Positions 1 to 3,164 of a stretch of DNA of 5,779 nucleotides are shown piece after piece. The number at the start of each line of letters is the position of its first letter. Positions within the stretch are counted from its first letter, which is position 1. Location of the stretch: the NCBI GenBank assembly GCA_023415475.1, contig JAEZKL010000050.1, positions 1 to 5,779 of the forward strand. Reading direction: 5' to 3'. The notes under the pieces are model-generated. The model was not told the DNA's origin. It did no database searches and saw only the letters and a list, made by a program, of their open reading frames with translations. The translations under genes and the position numbers were made by a program. The stretch comes from Bacillota bacterium (GTDB lineage: Bacteria; Bacillota; Clostridia; Lachnospirales; Lachnospiraceae).

Positions 1-126
1 AATGCAACTGATGAGCAGTTGGCAGATATGGCAAATAAATGTGCGGTAGGCGTTGGTGGAGCTAAGGGTTCTGCTAAGCTGCTGAATGAAGATGACATGC
101 TCGCCATTTTCAAAGCTTGCAGATAA
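1..126 (+). CDS. C-terminal end of a probable iron-containing alcohol dehydrogenase (5' end outside window)
   Basis: An open frame enters from the left edge and ends at TAA 124-126, giving 41 residues. It begins NATDEQLADMANKC and ends with LLNEDDMLAIFKACR. The pattern of an 'A-T-[DE]-E-x-L' helix, a Gly-rich stretch and a terminal 'L-x-x-[ED]-D-[MV]-L-x-I-[YF]-K' helix is what I expect at the C-terminus of group III iron-dependent alcohol dehydrogenases (butanol dehydrogenase/YugJ type), which reduce aldehydes with NAD(P)H in the cytoplasm. The metal- and nucleotide-binding parts lie outside the window, so substrate and cofactor cannot be judged. No intrinsic terminator directly follows the stop; the next open frame starts two bases later. 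Family assignment rests on recognition of the tail only and could be wrong. Confidence 0.55.
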   Translation, partial: NATDEQLADMANKCAVGVGGAKGSAKLLNEDDMLAIFKACR

Positions 127-127
127 A

Positions 128-223
128 GGAGTAGGGGATTCAGAAAGAATCATGCGCGCAGTCAATGATTCTGATGGTGGCGTTTTATACGACAGATTTA
201 CGACCATTTATAATGATATGTAA
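128..223 (+). pseudogene. Unidentified C-terminal coding remnant
   Basis: A frame in a different phase from the preceding gene reads GVGDSERIMRAVNDSDGG and then VLYDRFTTIYNDM before TAA 221-223. It has protein-like composition (acidic, amphipathic) but no credible start: the ATG at 152 has no ribosome binding site before it and would give only 23 residues. The pattern D-x-E-x-[IL]-x-x-[AV] ... G-x-x-[YF]-x-x-[LIF] ... [WY]-x-[GD]-D weakly recalls the helix-bundle segment found after primase-polymerase domains in mobile elements, but that is a guess. It is most simply a leftover of a truncated gene at the left edge of a decayed mobile region. Confidence 0.25.
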
Positions 224-261
224 AGAATAATGAATTGCCAAGACAAACAGAACATGCATGA

Positions 262-398
262 AATAAGGAAATAAAGACATATAAAAGATTTTACAGTATC
301 AGGAATGATTTCCCGACGATGAAATCACTATCCTAGATGGATCTCTACGACACTCAGTGGACTTTGGTGGACTTATACAGATTGGCCTTTTTTTCTGA
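262..398 (+). pseudogene. Unidentified frameshifted gene remnant
   Basis: Two short open frames appear to be parts of one former protein. The frame from 262 reads NKEIKTYKRFYSIRNDFP and the frame from 309 continues DDEITILDGSLRHSVDFGG and LIQIGLFF up to TGA 396-398. Restoring one base in the CCC run at 312-314 would join them into a single sensible sequence through 'NDFPDDEITILDG'. No start codon with a ribosome binding site is visible and both ends are missing. I do not recognise the family. An 8-bp direct repeat GTGGACTT (357-364 and 367-374) lies inside and encodes part of the SVDFGG stretch. Confidence 0.3.
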
Positions 399-490
399 AA
401 TTCAGGATGGAAGATGTTGGGTCGGGATGTAATAGCCCCAAAATGCCACCGGAGCATATTGGAGAGTTAGAAAACTAAAAAACAAAGAAA
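399..490. other. Non-coding or degraded stretch
   Basis: No supportable gene is seen between the remnant ending at 398 and the hairpins from 491. A short frame from ATG 408 (MEDVGSGCNSPKMPP, ending at TAA 477-479) has no ribosome binding site and no recognisable relative. I regard it as chance or as another gene scrap. Confidence 0.3.
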
Positions 491-512
491 ATCTTGAGGA
501 ATAGCTTAAGAT
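491..512 (+). other. Stem-loop upstream of the terminator
   Basis: ATCTTGAG (491-498) pairs with CTTAAGAT (505-512) over 8 bp with one G-U pair, leaving the 6-base loop GAATAG. It sits 10 bases before the intrinsic terminator at 523-568. The two hairpins together could be the 3' part of a small structured RNA, or the remains of a transcript end of a deleted gene. Only complementarity supports it. Confidence 0.4.
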
Positions 513-522
513 TTGAAGTGAT

Positions 523-568
523 AGACACTTCGTTACTGGTAGAAATACCAGAGCGAGGTGTCTTTTTT
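523..568 (+). terminator. Rho-independent terminator with GAAA tetraloop
   Basis: AGACACTTCG (523-532) pairs with CGAGGTGTCT (554-563), 10 bp with one G-T pair. After a small internal loop (TTA / AG), CTGGTA (536-541) pairs perfectly with TACCAG (546-551) around a GAAA tetraloop. A run of T follows to 568. This is a strong forward-strand intrinsic terminator. No intact gene ends just upstream of it, so the transcript it once ended is either lost or is a small RNA. Confidence 0.75.
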
Positions 569-610
569 GATTCAAAAATGTGTTCAAACTGTAGGTAGAT
601 CGTTATCTTG

Positions 611-724
611 TGTATCAAAGTGTGAAGGAAAAGCATCTTCACACGGGAAGAACCCGGAATGAGCACTGCGGTGCTCATTCCAAGCTTCTTCCGAGCTATT
701 GAAGATGCAGCAACATGTATCAAA
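611..724. repeat. 9-bp direct repeat flanking the inverted repeat
   Basis: TGTATCAAA occurs at 611-619 and again at 716-724, bracketing the nested inverted repeat. The length matches a plausible target-site duplication of a small inserted element, but the inner ends next to the repeats (GTGTGAAG and CAGCAACA) are not convincing terminal inverted repeats. Chance occurrence in AT-rich DNA is possible. Confidence 0.35.
633..708. repeat. Nested 76-bp inverted repeat (three stacked stems)
   Basis: Three stems nest around one centre. The outer stem is GCATCTTC 633-640 with GAAGATGC 701-708 (8 bp). The middle stem is GGAAGAA 646-652 with TTCTTCC 686-692 (7 bp). The inner stem is GGAATGAGCAC 656-666 with GTGCTCATTCC 671-681 (11 bp, perfect) with the loop TGCG. 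That is 26 paired positions in 76 bases with only small internal loops. No T-run follows, so it is not an ordinary terminator. A 9-bp direct repeat TGTATCAAA flanks it at 611-619 and 716-724. It could be a folded RNA, a small non-autonomous insertion, or a DNA recognition site of the decayed element; the sequence does not decide. Confidence 0.7.
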
Positions 725-776
725 ATCGTGATTGAGGCTATGAAGTGGATGCTTTACGGATTGAGGTGACAACAAA

Positions 777-944
777 ATGAAGAGCAAAAAGAAAAAGGTG
801 GGTCCGGATCTAGACAGATATTTGAGTCAGCATACTAAACGCTACGTTGCTTACAGGCAGGCAGCGATTGTCTATTCTATTCCTTATTATGCGTTTGTAA
901 AGGCCGCAAAGGAGGCAAATGCCTGCTGGAAGATCAGAAAGTAA
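777..944 (+). CDS. DUF6462-like small protein, probably truncated at its C-terminus
   Basis: This 55-residue protein starts at ATG 777 behind AGGTGA (764-769) with a 7-base spacer. It has a Lys-rich start (MKSKKKKVGPDLDRYLSQH) and continues with Y-V-A-Y-R-Q-A-A and then YYAFVKAAKEANACWKIRK. The layout 'LDRY ... H-x-K-x-[YFW]-V-x-Y-x-[EQ]-A-A-x-x-Y ... F-x-x-x-A-K-E-A-x-A-x-x-x-x-x-K' matches the small DUF6462 proteins often carried by integrative conjugative elements of Clostridia; they resemble excisionase-type winged-helix DNA-binding proteins, but their function is not settled. Relatives I know run about 10-20 residues further after the W-K-I-R-K stretch. Here the stop comes at once and a piece of another gene (PASTA-like) begins in a different frame, so a deletion probably removed the tail. 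The helix-turn-helix part may still fold. Confidence 0.65.
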   Translation: MKSKKKKVGPDLDRYLSQHTKRYVAYRQAAIVYSIPYYAFVKAAKEANACWKIRK

Positions 945-1167
945 AAGTTGGATTTTATGAGGATTTCGAAGGGAAAAAATATACACCAGTAGTGGAGCAA
1001 CTCAAAGTTCTCGGTTTTGTAAATATTGAGATCATTGATTTGGATGATGCAGGATTCTTTACAAATAGGGCAGATACCATTGAGACGATTTCATCAATGG
1101 AGATACTAGTTTTGATAGTAAAGACTATTTTTATACAAGTGACAAGGTAATAATAACTTTTCATTAA
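941..1167 (+). pseudogene. PASTA-like domain tail of a deleted gene, frameshifted
   Basis: The frame from 941 reads VKVGFYEDFEGKKYTPVVEQ and then LKVLGFVNIEIIDLDDAGFF up to about 1085. The reading then continues in another phase as NGDTSFDSKDYFYTSDKVII-TFH to TAA 1165-1167. Joined, this gives the typical order of the PASTA-like modules of Firmicutes surface or zinc-ribbon proteins: 'G-x-x-Y-x-x-V-x-x-x-L-x-x-x-G-F-x-N-I', then a V-x-x-[IV]-x-x-x-G-[DN]-T-x-F beta hairpin, then 'D-Y-F-x-x-x-x-K-V-[IV]-I-x-[YF]-H' at the very C-terminus. One base appears to be lost near 1083-1091. The start codon and any upstream membrane or zinc-ribbon part are gone, replaced by the DUF6462-like gene. The product is not made as such. 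Confidence 0.6.
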
Positions 1168-1261
1168 TGGATTTTTAAAGAGGGCATCGTATAAGCTCGA
1201 GCATACGAAAGGGAAAACTGTAATTGGAATATTTAAAAAATAGGGGCGTTAGACAAATATA

Positions 1262-1291
1262 TTGATATTGAGCAAGTAGGCAATGTATAAT
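1262..1291 (+). promoter_or_regulatory. Sigma-A-type promoter, distal, for the unknown gene
   Basis: TTGATA (1262-1267), an 18-base spacer and a perfect TATAAT (1286-1291) form a good housekeeping promoter. Transcription would start near 1298, about 87 bases ahead of the TTG start at 1385. Confidence 0.6.
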
Positions 1292-1324
1292 ATTACCATG
1301 CAAGTTGTTTCCAATAGTTATCAA

Positions 1325-1353
1325 TTGTGAATAGTTTGTTATTTTTATATTAT
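1325..1353 (+). promoter_or_regulatory. Sigma-A-type promoter, proximal, for the unknown gene
   Basis: TTGTGA (1325-1330), a 17-base spacer and TATTAT (1348-1353) form a second promoter-like sequence. A start near 1360 would place the ATG at 1367 almost at the RNA end without a ribosome binding site, but leaves a normal 25-base leader before the TTG at 1385. The surrounding DNA is very AT-rich, which makes chance matches more likely. Confidence 0.45.
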
Positions 1354-1369
1354 CTTAAAGTGTAAAATG

Positions 1370-1376
1370 AAAGGGG
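1370..1376 (+). promoter_or_regulatory. Ribosome binding site that decides the start of the unknown gene
   Basis: AAAGGGG at 1370-1376 lies 8 bases before TTG 1385-1387. It lies inside the reading frame if ATG 1367 were used, and nothing like a ribosome binding site precedes that ATG. It therefore favours the TTG start. Confidence 0.6.
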
Positions 1377-1384
1377 AAATAACA

Positions 1385-2191
1385 TTGTCAAATTTATATG
1401 GTATATGGATTGGAGAAAATGCTACTATTGCTATCGCTCAAGATTATTATATCGCTTTCTTAAGGATAAATAAGGATTTAATTGCTTGTATTCTAAGACA
1501 TAGCGAATCAGGAATAGTCGGAATTGTCTATGGTATTGGTATAAATTTTAAAGCACATGCTATAATGGCAGTAAAAAATCCAGATACGGGAACAATTATG
1601 TCAAACTCCGATGAGGCAAAAAATCACCTTATAAATCATTCTGCAGATACTATAGAATACAATCAATCAGATAACAAGTTGGTTTATACAATGTGCAATG
1701 GGAATACATATAACCTTGTATTAGCAGAAAAATTTGAGATGCAATTATTTAATCGAATAAATGAGGTCAATGATTCTTTATCAGTTGCTGAACGTATGTC
1801 TTTATGGTGTATAACAAGGCGCTATGAGTATGAGGATGGATATTTTGAAGCTAGTTTTGATACACAAAAGTATTCCATTCTTTTTTGGGTTAATCTACAC
1901 GAGGGTCAAACATATTGTCGAGTAGGCCAAAATGGTTTTTGTGAGAAAGGGTGGGCAATGCTATCAACTATTTGCATCAGACATAACGAATGTAGGATGA
2001 TAGATAATAATCTTTTATCTGTCAATGATTTCAAACCTATCGATGATTGTTTTGTTGTGGATGGATGTGCTTTCCCTCCTGATGGAGGATGGTATTGGTC
2101 GGTAAAGGAAGTCACTGATGATGTTATATATTTGAATGGCTGTGGTGGAGCTACATATGAAATACACAGAATTAAGAATCATACTAATTAA
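1385..2191 (+). CDS. Uncharacterised 268-residue protein, TTG start
   Basis: I do not recognise this protein. The frame is intact from TTG 1385 (or ATG 1367, six codons earlier) to TAA 2189-2191. With the TTG start it begins MSNLYGIWIGENATIAIA. It has no signal peptide, no membrane segment and no nucleotide-binding motif, so a soluble cytoplasmic protein is likely. It is rich in beta-type alternation and in aromatic residues. The C-terminal half is Cys-rich, with motifs TYCRVGQNGFCEKGWAML, CIRHNECRMI, DGCAFPPDGGWYWSVK and YLNGCGGATYEI. Two similar ends suggest an internal duplication: LVYTMCNGNTYNL (99-111) and VIYLNGCGGATYEI (247-260). It stands alone, with its own promoters upstream and a terminator about 95 bases downstream, between remnants of a conjugative element, so it may be a cargo gene. 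Its base composition looks more AT-rich than that of the transporter operon to the right. Existence of the gene is well supported; its function is unknown. Confidence 0.85.
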   Translation: MSNLYGIWIGENATIAIAQDYYIAFLRINKDLIACILRHSESGIVGIVYGIGINFKAHAIMAVKNPDTGTIMSNSDEAKNHLINHSADTIEYNQSDNKLVYTMCNGNTYNLVLAEKFEMQLFNRINEVNDSLSVAERMSLWCITRRYEYEDGYFEASFDTQKYSILFWVNLHEGQTYCRVGQNGFCEKGWAMLSTICIRHNECRMIDNNLLSVNDFKPIDDCFVVDGCAFPPDGGWYWSVKEVTDDVIYLNGCGGATYEIHRIKNHTN

Positions 2192-2285
2192 AGAAATTCG
2201 CAATTAATAAAGGAGGGATATTGTTCCACCTTTCGTTTGTCAATATACCAATAAATTTATCTAACACAACTAAAAAATAACATGA
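2192..2285. other. Short intergenic stretch with an orphan ribosome binding site
   Basis: AAAGGAGGG (2209-2217) looks like a strong ribosome binding site, but no start codon at proper distance opens a frame longer than about 20 codons. The nearest, TTG 2221, is only 3 bases away. It is probably left over from a deleted gene start. Confidence 0.3.
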
Positions 2286-2320
2286 AAGGCCGTTTGTCGA
2301 ATGACATTCGGTCTTTTTTT
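2286..2320 (+). terminator. Rho-independent terminator
   Basis: AAGGCCG (2286-2292) pairs with CGGTCTT (2309-2315) with one G-T pair. Inside, TGTC (2295-2298) pairs with GACA (2303-2306) around the loop GAAT, with symmetric TT/TT between the stems. The T-run extends to 2320. It ends transcription of the unknown gene and separates it from the Maff2-like remnant downstream. Confidence 0.8.
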
Positions 2321-2349
2321 ACGCAAAACAATAGTGGAGGAAATTAATT

Positions 2350-2511
2350 ATGGAATTTTTTCAATCAGCAGTAGGAACATTGCAGACACTCGTAGTAGCA
2401 CTTGGAGCAGGTCTTGGCATCTGGGGTGCAATCAACCTCATGGAAGGTTACGGCAATGATAACCCCGGAGCTAAATCCCAGGGAATGAAACAGCATACTT
2501 CAATCAATTGA
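2350..2511 (+). pseudogene. Truncated Maff2-type small membrane protein of a conjugative element
   Basis: ATG 2350 follows GGAGG (2336-2340) at 9 bases. The 53-residue product starts MEFFQSAVGTLQTLVVALG and continues AGLGIWGAINLMEGYGNDNP, then GAKSQGMKQ, and then leaves the family with HTSIN and a stop. The first 48 residues match the Maff2 family closely: a first membrane helix with LQTLVVALGAGLGIWG, then the hallmark E-G-Y-G-N-D-N-P-G-A-K-S-Q-G-x-K-Q. Maff2 proteins normally have about 70 residues, with a second Gly-rich helix after the KQ. That second helix is missing, so the gene is cut by a deletion. In intact elements Maff2 lies directly before the VirB6/TrbL-like gene of the type IV secretion apparatus; here the remnant of that gene follows at once. 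Confidence 0.8.
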
Positions 2512-2689
2512 GGATTGGATGAAGGGAATGCTTGTATCAGGTATTATGGATAATCTGAACAGCACCTTTGATTCAGTGAATGCACAGGTCGGTCAGATAG
2601 CATCAGATGTGGGAATGACTCCGGCGAGCTATGCACCGGGGGAGAAGCAAATGAGGATGAGCTTGTTAATGAAGATGAAGACAAAATGA
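2489..2689 (+). pseudogene. N-terminal remnant of a VirB6/TrbL-like conjugation protein
   Basis: In the frame open from 2489 to TGA 2687-2689 the reading is NSILQSIEDWMKGMLVSG, then IMDNLNSTFDSVNAQVGQIA and SDVGMTPASYAPG. This resembles the N-terminus of the multi-membrane VirB6/TrbL-like proteins (CD0411 type) of Firmicutes conjugative elements, where an amphipathic '[ED]-W-[ML]-x-x-[MI]-L-x-x-x-I-x-x-N-L-x-x-x-F-D-x-[VL]-N-x-x-V-G-x-I-A' stretch precedes the first membrane helix. The start codon is lost and the sequence breaks off near 2640, just before the first helix, into a frame that encodes only Met/Lys-rich noise. About 50 of an expected 280 or so residues remain. It overlaps the end of the Maff2 remnant because of the deletion junction. 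Confidence 0.6.
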
Positions 2690-2775
2690 CAAGTGATGCA
2701 ATTCAACTCTGTAATGACTTGAAGTTACTTCCGGATTATTTTCAGTTTTCATTATGGATGAATGCCGTAGACTAG
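2641..2775 (+). pseudogene. Unidentified acidic C-terminal remnant
   Basis: A frame different from the VirB6-like piece reads GEANEDELVNEDEDKMTSDA and then IQLCNDLKLLPDYFQFSLWM-NAVD to TAG 2773-2775. The acidic linker followed by a compact helical end looks like the true C-terminus of a protein. ATG 2686 has no ribosome binding site. I do not recognise the family. It is joined directly to the VirB6-like remnant at about 2640, so it marks a second deletion junction. Confidence 0.35.
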
Positions 2776-2816
2776 CGGTCAGGTTTTAATGATCTTTTAA
2801 GAAAATAGCAATTAAG

Positions 2817-2846
2817 CTGACACATTTAAACCTTTAATTATATAAT
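2817..2846 (+). promoter_or_regulatory. Promoter-like sequence P1 upstream of the transporter operon
   Basis: CTGACA (2817-2822), an 18-base spacer and a perfect TATAAT (2841-2846). The spacer holds TTTAAACCTTTAAT (2825-2838), a degenerate relative of the operator-like repeats at 2950 and 3010. It would start RNA near 2853, giving a leader of about 310 bases. AT-richness raises the chance of a false match. Confidence 0.4.
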
Positions 2847-2888
2847 GTGCACTATAATAATAAGTTTAAAAAATATATTATATAATTA

Positions 2889-2917
2889 TTGACAACGATA
2901 TACAATTGTTATATAGT
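2889..2917 (+). promoter_or_regulatory. Main sigma-A-type promoter P2 of the sugar transporter operon
   Basis: A perfect TTGACA (2889-2894) is followed by a 17-base spacer and TATAGT (2912-2917). RNA would start near 2924, leaving a leader of about 240 bases before ATG 3165. The two operator-like repeats lie downstream of this start, a suitable place for repression by roadblock or looping. Confidence 0.65.
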
Positions 2918-2949
2918 GTAAATATACAAAATATATGTTTGTAATAACA

Positions 2950-2963
2950 TTTAAACGATTAAA
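2950..2963 (+). promoter_or_regulatory. Operator-like site O1 (LacI-family style)
   Basis: TTTAAACGATTAAA is a near-palindrome with a central CG: TTTAA and TTAAA arms around ACGA. CG-centred palindromes of this size are typical operators of LacI-family sugar regulators and resemble the left part of catabolite-response elements. It begins about 26 bases after the predicted start of P2. An identical copy lies exactly 60 bp downstream. No regulator gene is in the window. Confidence 0.55.
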
Positions 2964-3009
2964 CGAGATGTTGGTGAAATAGATGGCCGGCATTATTTTA
3001 TCAATACAG

Positions 3010-3023
3010 TTTAAACGATTAAA
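3010..3023 (+). promoter_or_regulatory. Operator-like site O2, identical copy of O1
   Basis: This is the same 14 bases as the site at 2950-2963, displaced by 60 bp. It is preceded by G instead of A, creating the perfect 8-bp palindrome GTTTAAAC (3009-3016). The identical core with different flanks argues for selection on the core and not for a recent duplication of the area. Confidence 0.55.
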
Positions 3024-3095
3024 TAGAAACGAATTTATTTCTTTCATCAGGTCCTTCATCATAGCCTGTAAACGTAGGGCCGCAGGCACAATTTA

Positions 3096-3129
3096 TTCAA
3101 TGTGAATTGGTTGATAATTCACAGATGAA
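3096..3129 (+). promoter_or_regulatory. Leader hairpin before the binding-protein gene
   Basis: TGTGAATT (3101-3108) pairs perfectly with AATTCACA (3116-3123) around a 7-base loop. TTCA (3096-3099) with TGAA (3126-3129) extends it across a small internal loop. It ends about 23 bases before the AGGAGG at 3153-3158 and has no T-run, so it is not a terminator. It may protect the 5' end of the mRNA or serve as a protein-binding palindrome. Confidence 0.5.
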
Positions 3130-3164
3130 CCCTAAAATTTTCACATTATTTCAGGAGGTATTTT

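Noticed and set aside
357..374. 8-bp direct repeat GTGGACTT with 10-base period
   Set aside because: There are only two copies, and they are explained by the coding text of the remnant there; not a tandem-repeat locus.
387..395. T-run after GGCC that could suggest a terminator
   Set aside because: No complementary stem stands before the T-run.
475..787. Reverse-strand open frames of 61-82 codons over the hairpin region
   Set aside because: They run through the terminator and the nested inverted repeat, lack ribosome binding sites and have no protein-like pattern.
1187..1208. Imperfect palindrome TCGTAT-AA-GCTCGAGC-ATACGA
   Set aside because: It has no loop for an RNA hairpin, lies in decayed DNA and has no second copy; an operator is possible but unsupported.
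2209..2280. Small gene behind the AAAGGAGGG at 2209-2217
   Set aside because: The nearest start is a TTG only 3 bases away, and the frame is about 20 codons with no pattern.
2950..3023. Two identical repeats as the start of a CRISPR array
   Set aside because: The repeats are only 14 bp, with two copies and different flanks; they fit regulator sites much better.
2886..3089. Reverse-strand open frame of 67 codons across the transporter promoter region
   Set aside because: It covers the promoter and both operator-like repeats, is rich in Ile/Tyr/Asn as expected of translated AT-rich DNA, and has no recognisable domain.
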